Below are positions 17,313 to 32,900 of a stretch of DNA of 56,694 nt, one piece after another. The translations under genes were made by a program, and so were the position numbers. Each line of letters opens with the position of its first letter. Positions within the stretch are counted from its first letter, which is position 1. Below the pieces are notes generated by a model. The model saw only the letters and a list, made by a program, of their open reading frames with translations. It did not search any database and was not told where the DNA came from. The DNA is taken from positions 1-56,694 of IMG/VR virus record IMGVR_UViG_3300021375_000032; one strand, written 5' to 3'. The stretch comes from a virus.

Positions 17313-17915
17313 TTACCCTGCTAAACTTTGTACACGCACTGTGTAGTCGATTTGAATTAATCTGTTGAGCGACTTTTGTACAGGGTGGAAAATAACATGA
17401 GTAATTAATTTGCCAGTGCCGCTTGTACTGTAACTTCTTAAACCTAATTCATCAAACACATACGGACTATCTGTTGCACTAGCTGTATCAAATGCATCTT
17501 GGCCGTTTGGTTCGCCGTAGTCCAACAAGCAACTTACTACAATATCAGTATAGTTTGTACCACTAACATGTCTTGTTTCTAGTTTATTACGTACAGGATC
17601 TGTATTATTTACACTTCTGTCATCAACAACCTTAGTATAGGTTTGGTTATATAGACTTGCATTTGTGCCAGTACTGTTTGGCGTTAGATATGTAATAATA
17701 CCGGTTGGATCGACACTTGTGCCGCCGTTGCCAAATGACATTTCATATATAAAGCCTTGCCCAGCATTTGACAAACTTTCTGCTAATGCAATACTCATAT
17801 TTTCATAATGAATTGCATTACGCTTATTAATATAAACTTTTTGTGATTCAGGGTCGAATATCTTAATATGTCCCTGAACTAATACTCCGTTTGTGTCTTG
17901 CATGTTATCGCTCAT
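17313..17915 (-). CDS. Conserved virion structural protein, probable baseplate-fibre connector
   Basis: This 200-aa protein contains HIKIFDPESQKV, INKRNAIHYENMS, MSFGNGGTSVDPTGIITYL, LLDYGEPNGQD and a C-terminal THVIFHPVQKSLNRLIQIDYTVR segment. I recognise the general pattern from structural gene clusters of marine T4-like phages but know no demonstrated function. Its place between the giant baseplate protein and the fibre genes, and its role as first gene of a late unit that includes two fibres, suggest a connector or fibre-attachment part. A late-type AATAAATA lies 20 nt upstream of the ATG, overlapping the stop codon of the giant gene. Confidence 0.6.
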   Translation of the reverse strand: MSDNMQDTNGVLVQGHIKIFDPESQKVYINKRNAIHYENMSIALAESLSNAGQGFIYEMSFGNGGTSVDPTGIITYLTPNSTGTNASLYNQTYTKVVDDRSVNNTDPVRNKLETRHVSGTNYTDIVVSCLLDYGEPNGQDAFDTASATDSPYVFDELGLRSYSTSGTGKLITHVIFHPVQKSLNRLIQIDYTVRVQSLAG

Positions 17916-17934
17916 TTATTTGTTTCCTATACTG

Positions 17935-17942
17935 TATTTATT
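17935..17942 (-). promoter_or_regulatory. Late-type -10 element (AATAAATA) overlapping a stop codon
   Basis: The minus-strand AATAAATA spans the TAA stop (17940-17938) of the giant structural gene and lies 20 nt before the ATG at 17915. An AGGAAA ribosome-binding sequence sits between. The placement suggests a separate late transcript for the 200-aa protein and the two fibres behind it. Confidence 0.5.
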
Positions 17943-20900
17943 CAGGTAGCTCGGATGTTCCGGCACGTACGAATCTTGCAATTGAATTTTCTGTATCACC
18001 TAGTGCTGTACCTAGTATTGTCCAACTTTGTCCTACTTTCTTAACAACTGTTACTCGTGTATCTTTTGCAGGAGTAGTAAGTAATGTAATTTCATTTGTA
18101 TCTGCGTTAAATGTAAAGTCTGCTGCAACTGATGTATCGCCGTCTGGACTATCTAATGCTGTTGCATAGTTAAACACATCTAGTGCCGTCTTACGCATAC
18201 GCACACCGCCTACAAACACTTCAATCTCATTAATCGATGCTACTGGGTAACCAATCTCAAACGTTGCTGTAAGACCGTCTGCTCCTATTTTTTTAGTTCC
18301 ATCCTCTACATAAGATGCATTATAAGATAAAATTTGATCTTTATACGGAACAGTTTTACTTATGTTTTGATCAAATACTTTTGTATCTGTTGCATATGTA
18401 TCTTTAACACCAGTACCTAATGTACCTCTGCGTAGTTGACGTAGCGTGTTTTCTTCTTTTACAAAGTATTCAATACGCTCGCCTTCAATAAAGATCACAC
18501 CAGGTAAGTTTTGACCTTTGTTTGGTTCTGATAATTCACTTGCATCGTCTAGTTCAATTCTTAAATCATAATAATTTAATGATTGTGCTAATTTAGCAGC
18601 AGATTTATCAAGACGTTTGAAATGTGTTCTATTAAGCATGTCTTTAAATTGTCTATAAGAAAATTTAGGCTTGCTAACTGGTGCTGTAAAATGTATAATA
18701 TCAATAACATCATTTGCTGCCGGCTGTCTAACTAGTTGTACTTTTAACTTGTCGTCAGTTACAGAATAGTCTACGCTAGGTGTTAATAGTTCACCGTTTA
18801 CACTTACCCATACATACTGTGCATCAACTGCTGGTTTACGTAATGTAACTTCGCCAACTGTTAATCTGTTATAGGTAATATAATCAACATCTTCAGGTAT
18901 TAGTGTTGTTCTCGATACAACATCGTAATTAATACGTTCAATTCCTAATAAGTCGTGATTTGCAAATTGTATTATTTCTACTACTGCACCGTTGATAGGA
19001 GCAGTATCTAAAGTAATACTTTTACCATTGATTCTATAATCGCCGTCAGTAATTACATACATTTCAATTAAATTACCCGGAATACCAACATCGTCAGTAA
19101 GAGTTATACTACTATTAGCTATTTCAAATCGCCAATCTAAAGGAGTAAATTTCTCTTCTCCATTTAAGAAAATTTTAACATCTGCAACATCTAAACTACC
19201 TTGCGGCATTTGGAATATTTCTAATGGATACTCTCTTTGATTGTTTTCAGGTATTGTATACTGAATATTATATCCTGCATTTAATATTTTATTGTCAACT
19301 TTAACTATTATATTATGCTCACTCGGAATCGCATAAAGTGGCGCACTTGCAAGTGTAAACTCTCTAGTAGATCCGTCTCCTGTAAATACGTCTTTGGTAA
19401 TTTGACTATAATTAATTTGTTCATCTGCTGAAAATACAGTATAATTAATTACAGCACCGTTTAATACTACTTCCTCAAATCTAATAACAGTTTTAGATGT
19501 AGTGTCTGATTTAAATGCTACAACTGTTTGTTGTACTCCATTAATGCTTGCATACACGCTTGCATTTTCTTCCCAGTCAACTGTTGTTTCAAACTCTGTA
19601 GTTGAACCATCACCAACAAGTTGTCCAAAGTCTAATATATTTTGTATACCTTGGGAAACTGTTACAATATTAAGCTCGGCGCCTACAACTGCTGTATCAA
19701 GTGTTACGGTATTTGCACTCCAATTAATAGTGTACTCAGTTTGTGGAAGTATAATATTATTAACTTTTACAATAACTGCATCACTACTATTTGGTGTAAC
19801 ACCTAAATCATAAGTTACAGTACTGTCCATAATATAACTTTGGCTGTTAATCACTCCTTGTCCTTGGCTATCTCTTGTGTACACTTTAATATCTAGTGTA
19901 TCAAGGACTTGTCCAGGAACAACTTCTTCAGGACCGGCGCTTGTAGTTGGAGTAACAAATCCGTCACCGTCAACAATAATTTCTTCTGCTGCTATACCAC
20001 GTGCTGTTGTATATGCTAAGTCGCCGCCTGTTAGCGCAGTATCATAACTTTCTGCATCAGGAAGAACGCTACCGTCACTTGTTGTTTTTCTTACAACAAA
20101 TACATCATTGTCTAATAATTCTATTCCCAAATCCTGCACATAAACAATGTCTGTAACGCCGTCACCTGTAATGCTGTTTGTAATAGCATACACGTTTGTC
20201 GGAGTTCCTGCATCATAATTAGGATCATCAATTCTTACACCGTTTTTATATAAGTTATAAACAACACCATCTTCTAAAGGAGCACTTAATTGTACTGCAA
20301 TAGTCGAGCCGTCTGCTGTAAATACCTCGTCTTCAAATGTGTCGTCGAACTCGTCCCAGTTATCTGTGTACCATGGCAGACTATCAAACCCACTTGGACT
20401 CGAGAAGTCAAAACTGCGTACTTCAACACCGCCGTAATCTACACCAGTCATTAACTGTGCCAAGTCGTTGCCGTACATTCCTGCAATCGGATTGTAAGCA
20501 AATTTAATTCTGTCTTCTGCATTTAACATGCTTAACGGAATATTGTACTCAACACGTATTACAGAGTTAAGCTTAGGAGGCGTTGCAAATAATATTTTAC
20601 CTTGTTCTCTTACATAAGATTTATCTGTGTTTTTAATATTCTCAAATGTATATTTGCTACGCAATTGTAAAATATTATCTACGTAAACATTAACTTTTTT
20701 AATGTCAAGATCCATTGGCCATTCAAGGAAGAATCTATTTTCAAATCCTGTTCCTGTAAATGTTTCTGTTTTAGCTAATGTATCAAAAGTGAATGTTCCG
20801 CTAGTTCTGTCAAACTTAATTTTAATACTCGGCGTTCTTACAACACCGTTACCCAGTACTGCTGTTGCTCTCGCAGGAGTACCTGTTTCTACTTGTGAGC

Positions 20901-23900
20901 CGGATATAACAACAGAAGGCGCACTAGTATATCCATTACCTGGGTTAGTTATTTTGATGCTAGTAATTTTGCCATAACCTAAGTATGCCTTTGCAGTTGC
21001 GCCTGAGCCGCCCCCGCCTACAAGTGTAACAGTAGGCTCAAATGTAAATCCTGAGCCACTACTGCCTAATTGGATTTCTGTTATTTGGTATCCGAGATTA
21101 TCTTTCCAATTTTTACGTGGATAAACAGATATATCTAGATTTTCTTTTTGTATTTCATTATCAACAATAATTGCATTACTTGATTCTATTGATTTTATAA
21201 GTTTATTATAGAAAGGTGGTAGATCAAAATCACTTATGCTACTATTTGTAGGATCAATAGCAGTATATTCACTAACAAACTCTCTAATTTTTGTCGAATA
21301 CGGTTTAAATTCTTCAACAAAATCTTGATAGCTTTGTAAATTATCGTTATTAAATGTTATATCTTGTTGACTTAAAGATTCTCTATTATGTTTTGCTTTT
21401 ACAAAACTAGTTTTAAACATCCAGTCAACTGATTGCTGTTCTGACATTACATATCGTAACGCTGCCATAAACAGTTGATTGTATTCAATTTCTAAAGCAT
21501 TTGTAAATAGTTTATCTCTAATAGTTTCGAGTATAATTCTTAATTCAACACTCGGATTATTATCAAAGAAATTACTATCAAAACTGCGGTTACTATATCC
21601 TACAGCGTTTTTTGAATAATCATATAGTGTATCTTTAAATTGTATTGTGCCGTTTTGACGGCCAATTGTTTCATAATTTATAGTATAATCTTCACTATCT
21701 TGATTATCAATTTTACGAAGTAATAACCAACCACCAGATCCTACATTTTCAATTTTTGTAATATCTCCAATGTTGTTACTTAGTGATGGAATTTGGTATG
21801 ATCCTAGAACTGTATCATTAATATTTGTAAATTGATTATAGCCTTCTGCGTACCAATCTATATAATTCCAGTATAACTCAACATTATAACTTTGTATTTT
21901 TCTTCTATACCATTCAGTACCGTTCCACGAATACAATGCCCATTTATCTTGTACAGATTCGTCTGCATTAATTAATACAGTAAACGGTCTAATTGTAATT
22001 GTTGTAGACGAATTATAACCCGATCCTGTATTAGTAATATTAACATCAGTAATCTGACCTAAGCTATTAATAATAATATCAAAATCTGCATCTACACCTT
22101 CTCCATTAATCTTAAAGCTAGGAGCAACTTTATAACCACGTCCTGAATCTGTAATGTTTATTCTCGAAATTCTACCATTAGTAATTACAGGAGTCAATAC
22201 CGCAGGAGTAATTTTATTTGTGCTTACAAATTTAAGATCTGCAAAAGTGTCAATAGCTAGATCATATTCTTTTGATATTAGCGTTGGCAAGGTATCTTTC
22301 TGTGTTAGTGAAGAAATATCATATTCGTCTACTATAAGATTTTCAGAAAGTTTTAGATTTATTCTCTCAATAGTTTGTTTCAGTGCTTCAAATCTATTGA
22401 CAAACATACTTTGTCTTGGACGGTTTTGTACGCCGTAACGATTTTTAACAGTAATAGTTGGATCAGGTACAATTCTATTATTGTCATCAAAACCAATTAA
22501 GCTGTCAAACCACTTACGTTCAATATCAGGATCAGGCTTACTTGTTTCTAATCCGTCTGATATTAGTTTATACTGGCTGTGTATGTTTTGTAATTTTTTA
22601 GGTCCAGTTGAATATTTAATATTCAACACTAGATCGTCGTTGTCAACAAATGTGTCAAAGTTATTAAGTACAAATTTATTATTAGAAAGCAAGCTTAAGA
22701 ATGGATAAGCCTGTATTCTAGGATTTTCTATAAGAGCTGCAATGTCGCGAATACTTAATCTTCTATTCTCTAACACCGGAACTACAACACTATTGACTAT
22801 CCAGAAATAATATTTGTTATTAAAAGTTTTACTAAACTCATCATAGGTTATTTTAGTTGAATACCTAGCGTCACCAAATAAACTTGTGCCACTAATTCCG
22901 TTAGCTATACCATCAGGAGTATCAGCAATGCCATCTCTAATGCTCGGTATAAGGTTACTTTCTACCCACTCATATACATCAATTCTTGCGCCAGGTGTTA
23001 GTTTATTCCAATTATTTTTTTGGAAAGTAGTTGAACCTTGATAAGCGTGTGTAAATTTAGCAGTACCAATATTCCACCATACTTGCCCAACGTGTTTATC
23101 AGTCCATGCTCTGTTAGGATCAACTGAACTATCCGATGTATTACCTGTATTATATACTGCTGGATCAAACGGAGTTTTGAATGTAATTTCTTGATCAGCT
23201 GGTCCTGCAATCTTACCCTGTACTGGATCAATGTAATCTATATAACTTACAATTCTATTTTCGCGCTTGTTGTATAAAAAGGCGCCTTGGATATTATCAA
23301 CATCTACAGGTGTAATGCCTTCTTTAAGAATGTTCCAACCAAACACTCCTTTGTTTTTTCTAAAGTCTAGTAACTGTCCCTTAGTACTATCGTTGAACTG
23401 ATCTGGCATTCCAATATAAACGTGATTGCTATTAGCATAAATGTTTTCGCCGAATGTAGTTTGTGTTAGTGGATATACAAACTGCTCTGAATAGATTAGA
23501 CTTTCGTTAACTTCTTCGTATACATAAACAACACCTTTGTCTAACTTAACATTTCTAAAGTTTGTAAAATCTCTGTCAAATGTAGTTACTGTATCTTCTG
23601 TTTCAGCATATACACTTACATCGAATGTAGTTGGAATAATTTGATCGCCATTTAAACTCGATACTACTAAATTATCAGTGCCAAAGTCTAATCCAAATCC
23701 AAATCCTTCACTTTCTTCATTTTGTGGTGGCGTTAAGGTTTGTGTTAATACAAACGTGCCGTCTGTTTGTGTATATACATAAACAACACCTTGATTAACT
23801 TTGTTAGTATCGACTAACATTGAACTAATTGCCAGCTGCGTTCCTGCAGGATTTAGTGCAACTTTATCTGCCCATGCTGTAACATTGTCAGGTGCGGTTA

Positions 23901-26900
23901 TTATTTGATCTACTTGGAACTGATCACCTACTGCACGATAAATTACAAGTTTTGTATTTACAGTACTATCGTTGTCTGCTTCTTGCTGTTTACTTGTTAC
24001 AACTAGTACTTGTGCATCGTTACTAATATCAAAATTCTTACTAAATTCTAATATATTTTCAATAGGATCAAATACTTCTTCGTTATAAAATGCATTTGCT
24101 GTTAAGTTAGGCAAATACCCTACATAATCAATATTAGTACTCAACAAAGTCCAAGAGTTATTTGATTCACTAGGAATTGATGCTCCAACTGCTATATTAG
24201 TAGCAGCTTTCCATAATTTATTATCTTGTACAACAATGTTTTCTTTTTTATAAGTGTATGTATTATCAAATACGCCGCGGTAATTTGAATCTTTACCGTG
24301 TTTCCAACTTATATTATTCCAATAAATCGGATCTGTAATTACATTTTGTGAATTAGTTGTTGCTTTTTGGCAGATGTAGTAATTGTCTTTGTATATTACA
24401 ATATCATTAACTTCGTAAGCTGTAATTTTATATTCGCCTTTGAAACTATCAGTTAGTTTTGTGCCATGGCGGAATAATTCAATTGATCCAGGATGAGCTC
24501 TTCTTTCAGTAGAGTCATCGCCTGGTAGTACAACACTGTTGCTGCTAACTAATAACGTATAATAGTTTCCTGTTTGTACTATTTTAACAGTTTCGCCGAA
24601 GTTTCTATTAGCTTCTCTATACTCTGAAACAAAAACATTTTGGAATCTATAAGTTCCATCGCGCAATTTTCTGTAAATAGCAACAGCACCTTCATTTTCA
24701 ATTGTTTTTTCTGTTCCGAATTCATTAGCTGGAATATTATAAATTTGTATATAATCTTTGTTTAAGCTAAACGGTGGGTTTGGCAAACGTTCGATTCCCA
24801 ATTCTGTTGTCTCATCAAAGAACCAATATTCTTCGTCAATGATTTTCGGAGTTTCAACAATGTCAAAATTAGTAGTATTCTCAAATACTACTAATTTACC
24901 TACAAGAGAATTTCCTAGTATTATACTGTTGTTAATATCTGTTATAGTACCAATTGCACGATCTACATCAGTTGCGCCGCGCAACGACGTGTTTGCCTTT
25001 CTACGTATTTGAAAGCGTCCGATATTTGATTGTTCTAACCACTCGCCGCTTAATACTTTTAAATAAATTCTAACATTGTTAAATTTTCTCTGCATAAACA
25101 TAACTTCTGCACTACTAGTAGTAATGCTTGTTAATGCTAAACCGCCTTGACCGTCTCTTGGATATTGGATATCTTCAACAATATCGCCAACTTGTGGTTC
25201 AAATGCAAACCCTTGGAAATCAAATTCGCTTAATTCAAAATCGATATAACCGTCCCATAGATCAACAATAGTCTGCTGTTTGTTTATATTGTTATATGTA
25301 AAGCCTGCTCCTGCAACATCGATTATTCTATTGTCAAGATTATATAATCTCATTTCAGTAGTATCGCCCACTGTTAAAGTGTCGCTATAAGTTTTACCAA
25401 CTCTAACTACCCACTTGTTACTTAATACATCTTGCTCGACTCCATCTTGTGCATCGGCTCCTGCTGGATCTCCTCGATATGATAATTGCTCGATGTAACT
25501 TGCTTGGTTCTTGTTAGTTACATATACACCAATTGCGCCAACAGTATCTTGAATGTTATAGTATTCGTTAAGATCTCTTACTGATCCTTGTAGTTTAATA
25601 TCAGCATAAACTAATCCACGACCAGTATCATAATATATACCGTTGTTTGAATATTCAAATCCAGTGTTAATCATCCAATAGCCAGCAACTGCATCACTAG
25701 GTGTATATGTTAACTCTTCAGTATAAAATCCAACAAAGTCTAGTTCTTCAATAAACAGCTCGCCTGTAACATCAAATACACCGTTTGTATTTTTAAGGTA
25801 TACAACCGCACTGTCTCTACGAGTACTTACATAAGCTACTTCGGCACTACCTGTATTAGTTGTTACAATAGATCCTACAACTGGTAAGGATATAAATGTT
25901 TCAAGAAATAACACATGGTCAATTTTTTCAACAATCGTATGTTCTTGAGATATAAAATCTTTATTGATTAACGGAATATTCCCGTCAAATGGGATGTAAT
26001 TATCAAGTGTAGGATATGTATAGCTACGCTGATTCCAAAATAAATTTAATATATCGCCTGGTTTAGTACCAATATACATATCTTTAGGAGCACGTACTAG
26101 TAAGTGACTTGTTGTATTATTTTCTAATCCTGGGTCGCCGGCTACTAAAAGATTTAACGTTGTGCTATCGCTGTCTGCTTGAGCAGCAATATTTATATAT
26201 GTATCAAATGTACTAAAAGGCTGATTTTCAATTGCTGGAAGTATTTCTCTATTTGTTTTCCATAAACTTTCTCTATATCGTACAATATCATTTTTAGTAT
26301 AAGTAGCATCTGGTTGAAAATCAAAAGTCTCTTGGCTAGTATTAGCATCAATTTTATATGCTAGTTTAGTTTTCACACTACTTGCATTTGGTATACCTAC
26401 AACAAGGTATTCGCCGTCTGGTGATACTGAAATACTTTTACCAAATTTAATATTACTGATATTAAATAAATTATCATCTTCAAAGATTATTTCTTGGTCT
26501 AGTATTAAATTATTTTGTTCTCTAGTTCTTCTATAATAAGAAACTTTTCCATTTGCATCATCAGGTGCTGAAACAAAAACATTATTGTTATCATGTGTTA
26601 TAGCAACGCTATCACTAAATTTTTGATCTGTACTATCATATTCCGAAGTATTAAAAATAGATTGAGAATTTAGATATACAGGATTATTTTCTAAAACAGC
26701 CCATTCGTCATTATAAGTATCAATCCATAATTTTTGATTGTCGTATATTGTTTGGTTAGTTGCAGCATTTATTTCGGCAACATTATCAACTCGTATTGTT
26801 CTTAATGTAGATATTACATAACTTTCATTGTTTTCTACTTCAAGGTCTGTTATTTCGTTATCTAACGGAACTCTAATTCTAACAGTATTAAGGTTAATAC

Positions 26901-29900
26901 TATCAATCTCGTACAATCCGTTAATATTATATGTTTGTGCTTCACGAACTCCGATGTAATCTCCTACAACAAAGTTTTCAATTGCCCACTTGTCTAAAGT
27001 TAGTTCAACTAACCTTAGTCTGTTTGTAGCAACTTCAGTAATAAGAGTGTTTATACCAATAACATTAACTTTTGATCTTATTAATTGTTTTACTGTCCAA
27101 GACTTATTGTCTGTGTCTGTTACCCATATAGTATTTCCAAGACTGATTAAATTAGTGTTAACTGATGCAAGATCTAATAAGTTGCCTACAACAAAATCAA
27201 CATCATCTTCATTTACATATCCTGAAGTTCGAATATACTCATTAGTTAAAGGTTTAGTCGGAAATGGTGCATGATCGTAGTCTGCAGGCTTATCAAATAC
27301 TTCATTTGGAAGTATTCTGTATATTTTATCAAAGTTAGTTGCAGGTAATGTGTTTACAAGTTCAACTGCTTGAGGAGATTCTTGCATTTTATCTTGTTTC
27401 AAGTTATATTCAACCTGCTGTACATCATCAACAGCACCGTAACGTCCAACTTGAATTGCCCACTCTTCATAGAATTCTAAATTGTCAGTTGTATTGCCTA
27501 GTGCATTAAACAATTTAGTAAACACATTTAGAGTGCCTTTGTCTGCTATCGCACCTCTATAGAATTTAAATTGACTTACATCGTCATTTATAATATTAGC
27601 AAGATATTGACGTTTTTGATATCCGATCAAATGCTGTGCCATTGTTTGCTGTTCGACATCAAAGCTATCTGAATCTAAATCGTAAAAATCGGTAAACTGT
27701 GTAATTCTATAATCAAAGTTAGTCATCAACTGTGACTCAGGCTTTTCGCTAAGTCTATACCAGAAATTAGAGTTAAAGTTTTGTGACCCTGATACATTAA
27801 TTGTTGCTACATAATAATATTGTTTGTATTTTACAATGTCACCGATATGATAATCTTTCCAAGCAGTCCAGTCAGTAAATCTTGCATCATCGTAAACAAA
27901 TCCAGGAATATTTAATCCACCGTTCCAGTTGTCTGATCTATAACCGTTAACACGAATACGCTCTTGTCTATATCCAGTTGCAGGATTATATATAGTATCA
28001 TTGAAGTCTGTAGTATTATCAAGTAATACTACATGTTCTTTTTGTACTAATGGCAATGCAACGTGATATAATCCTTCTTCAGTGCCTACTGTTTCAATAC
28101 CAAAGCTATTTTGATCTCTTAATAGACTATTAAATTCAGAATCTAAAAATAAACCGTCTGCCTTGAAAACATTATATCCGTAAAATTCATCTTTAATATT
28201 ATCAACTACATAGTAATCTCTCTTAAACTCTATTAAGTTTGCACCAGGACTTAAGGCAATTAACGAGTTATTTGCCCATCCTTGTGTTGTCCAGAACAAG
28301 AACTGTTTTGCTGCTGTATTCCAGTTTTCAACTTCATTAGTGCCGCTAATAACATTTTCAAAACTAAATCCAATCTCTAGTTGTCGTGCGCTATAACCTA
28401 ATATAAAGTCAACAACTTCTTGTGCTGTACTAAAACGACTTCCGTATTGCAAACGTTTAACTGAAGTAGTATCAAAGTTTTTCTTAAACTCTGCTGTTCG
28501 GCCGCCGGTAAGAGGCAATGCAGGAAGTTTGACAATATTGTCTGTATCAAATGTTTTGCTACTAGTAAATGAATCAATAACTCTGTAGTAAGCATTGTTA
28601 TGTAAAATTACTTCTCCACTTAGGTATGAAGTATTTGAATCCCATAGAACTACTTTTTCACTTATGCCGCCAACTGTTACTACACTTGCTGACGAATCCT
28701 GTATTGAACTATAATATTCAAAATAAGGTTTTTCTAAATTATAACCCCTAACAATATAGCCTAGTTCAGCCCGTTCAACTACTATTCCACTATACACTGC
28801 TAGTTTGCTGGGACTACTTGTATTTAAGAAAACTTGATAATTTTCTTGTGGTACAAAAATGCCATCTTGAGTAAGAGATTGTGTAGGAGATCTACTATCA
28901 AGTACTAGATTAAATTTTTCCTTACTTGTAAACCCTGCAATTTTAATAGCAAGTTGGTTAGTAATGTTTTTTAATTCAGTTTTATAATCTTCATAAACTG
29001 TTAGAATATCACTTGCAACTAGATTGTAAATGTAATTTACTAATCCAGATGTATTAGTTCTAACATCTGATTTAAATGTATTCGGTAAGTTTAAATCTTT
29101 GAGAACGATCGGTTTGTTAGTTGTTATATCAACCCATTGATTTGCTAAATTTTTGGATATTCTTGAAATATCAAACCCTAATCCCATAGTTTTTGCAGGT
29201 TGATTTAACAACATTGTTGTTAATACTGAAAACGGATATTCAGAACTTCTGCGCCATGCATTTTCTACAGGGGTATAATCTCCAAATTTAAAATTATTAG
29301 TTGCACTTCTTATATCAAAATCTTTAGCATATCTTGAATCTAATGGTGATAATAATTTTCCAGTACTATCAACTGGGATAAAATTAGTTAACCCAGGGCG
29401 AGCATATTTAGGATTAATTCTTGTATTATTAGGCTCTGCAATTTTTCCTTCTTCGAGATCTTTCCAAAGTACTAAGTTATCGCCTGTATAAGGAGCAGGA
29501 CCATACACTGTATTCCACCAGTTTGGTTTAGTTGTTATACCAAGCATCTCCCAAGGATGACTGTGCGGACGGTCAGTGTCAAATGCTCTTACATATACAC
29601 TTCTCCAAAATCCTGGATTTATATTTCCGGATGGAGACTTAGTTTCACTATAGTTAAATGTCCAATTATTAGTTCTGTCATAAAACGTATTATCAGTATA
29701 ATTTGTGTCATTTAAATTTTCTAAAAGCCAACTTTGAAAATTGCCAATCAATGTATTATCAATTTCTGTTTTTGTAAATTCATTTGTTCTAAATTCGCCG
29801 CCGATAAAAGCATTAACATCTAATCTATCAGTCGAATATTCAGCTTTAATATTATTAAAAATTCTTTTTTCAAATTCCAACAGCAATTCGTCTCTAAAAT

Positions 29901-32900
29901 CTTTATATGCTTTTATATAGCTGCCGTCGTGTCCGCGAATAAATGCAACACCGATAGGATATTCATCTATTTCAATGTCGTCATTACCTGCCAATATGGC
30001 ACCTTCGGTAGGAACATAAAACAATTTATTCATACCTACAAAAGTATAAGATTTCGATGCTGCGCCTTTGCCTGCTGCACTCTTTGATGTATATACTGGA
30101 TAGAACCAACCTCTGTTACCAGTTGCTTCATCTTCGCCGTATATTTTAAACGGACCAGATGTTTCAGGAACAGTAGCTTGCACTGTGTCGTCAATAGTTA
30201 ATTCGGGATAGTATTTTGGATATAAACCTAGCTTACTTGGAGTAGGTGCAATAAAACTTCCGTCGGTTTTGTCATACTCGTGTATTTCAATTATATCATT
30301 TTCTACTTGTCCGGCATCAATCGAAACGTATCCTGCTACATTAAAATTATAATCTTTGGTGTGTGTTAATTGTTCATTGTTTAAATAAACAAGAATACTT
30401 TTTGAACTTAAATCAGTTAAATTAAAATTATTAGTAACAGGATAATCACGAGTCCTTGCATCATAAACAGTATATTCAATTTTGTTAAATGCTCCTGTCG
30501 CAATCATATCTGAGAAATAAAATGGCTGTGATTGTAACTTATCACTATTAATTGTTTTTAATATAAGATCAACATGTTGTTTTACAGGACCATCATACCC
30601 TAAAGACGAAGCAGTATCTAAAAATATTTTTTTATATCTTGTATACTCTTTATTTGAATATTTTAATGCTTTTATAATATTATATTTTTTATTTGTTATA
30701 TGATATAACGGTAAATTAATGGTACCACTATGCTTAACAAAACGCTTGCCATACTTATCAAGGTCGCCTAAGTCACGTAGATTGCTCTGTCCTAAATAAT
30801 TTCCAGTATATCTAGGAATATCTTCCAACATACTATCAACGTGGTCAATTACTTCACCAAGAGTAAATTGACTAACATCATCATTTAACGGATTACGTTC
30901 TAGGTTATACGGAAATTCATAATAGCCATTGGTATTTTTTATAATTTTAGTATCTGTTTTAATCTTAATAACATCATTTATTTCTAAAGGTTTATTAAAA
31001 ACAACCACTACGTTATCATTGCTTTTGTCAATTGTGTAATCAGTATTAATTAATTTTAGTTTATTATTAACAAACACAACTACTTTTAAATCTGTAATAC
31101 TACTAGAGTTGTCATAACAATTAATTACAAAATTATTATTTTGGATATCTGATGCAGAATATTGTGTTATAACATATTGTTTACTAATTGTTGGTGTACT
31201 ACTAAATCCATTAACATATGAAAAATCAGTTAAACTTTTATACTTTTTTAAATATCCACTATCAATTTTTTGTGTATATAAATCTTCTTCTGTTTGGTAT
31301 GTAAATGTATCATTTAATAGATTAAAATCAAATACAATATCTCCGGAGTTTTCGATAGATTTATAACTTAGTGCAAAGCCTAATTCAGTATCAACTGTGC
31401 CTTCGCCTTGTGCATAAGAAAATAGTTTAGTTCCTTTAAATGTAGACGATCCGTAATATGTTTCATCGCTATAATTATTCCCATTAACATCACATACTTC
31501 GAACATAGGAGTTTGATTTCGTGTTGTTTTTTCTTGTGCAAGTGTCCATTTGCCGCCTTGATAGTGGTAACTTTTACCTGAATTTTTTACACCCTGTGTA
31601 ACTAATACAGTTTCAAGATCGATTGGATTAGTATCGTTAGTTTCGACTAAACTAATTTGTCTATTATTGCTGATATTAACAAATTTTACTTGATATATTT
31701 TTCCACTTACTAGTATATCAGTATCTGCTGCAAACAATACTCGCATATTGTCAGCAAGTTCTACGCCGTCAATATTATATCCTAATTGTCCTTCGATTGT
31801 ACTAAAAACATCTGTAGTAAAAGTGTCAATTAAATCAACATCTTGTTTAGCAACAGCTCCAAAATTATTTAACTTTAGTCCAGCTTCAAATTCAATAATT
31901 GGGCGTTTTGCACGAGTTAATTCGTCAACGTTAATTGGCAAATCATTATATTCAAAACTTTTTATAATTACGTCTTTGTGATGCCATCTATTATAACGAC
32001 TCCAAGCATTTCTATCCAGTGAAGCTCTATTAACAACAATGTAATCTTTTTCTGTTGCATATGCACTTGCATCACTAAATGGCAACGTATCAAAATTATC
32101 ACTGTCAAATGCAATACGTTTTGTATCATTGTATGCTGCTGGAATAATTAAGTTACTGTCCTTAATTAGTTTAATTTTGTCGCCAACACCTTCTACATAC
32201 CAATCGTTAGTTTCATACTCAACGGGTAAGACATCACCTTGAAATCTAATTTTCATTCCGTTAGATAATTCAACACCGTTTGCACTTAAATAAGTTTTCT
32301 TGCCTAATATTTCTTCAGCAACATTAAGAAATGCATTTTCTTCAATGTCATAAATTCTAAATTGTCCACTTGTATCTACAGCATTTTTACTAATATAAAA
32401 TAATCTGTCAGGAGCATTAAAAGGTATTGTAAATTCAATTGTGCCTTTTTCAATGTATGCAACTGCTACTTCATCGCCTTCTTCACCTAACTTACGAATA
32501 CCGTCTGGATATAGTGTACTAACATTATCGTCGTCAGCAAAAGTAACACTTCCGCCGCTTGGTAGAATAATATATTCTCCTTGGTCGTATTCATTACCGT
32601 ACAGAACTGTATCAAATAATCCATCGGCACGTAGTCCTTCTGTTCCTGCTGTTAAAATTGCAGTACCAGGAGTAAATGTTCTACTAATAGCAATAGCCAT
32701 AGGATGACCAGGTGCATCAATTTCAAAACGATATGTTTGGCCGCGATATAATTTTAAATTAGGATTACGTGTTAATCCGTCATTAAACACGTAAGAAATG
32801 TTATCGCCTTGATCCTCGGTAGTAACAGTATATGTACTAACAATGTCTCTACTTTGACCTCTTACAGGTATACTAATAGGCCCATTTGGCATCCAATAGT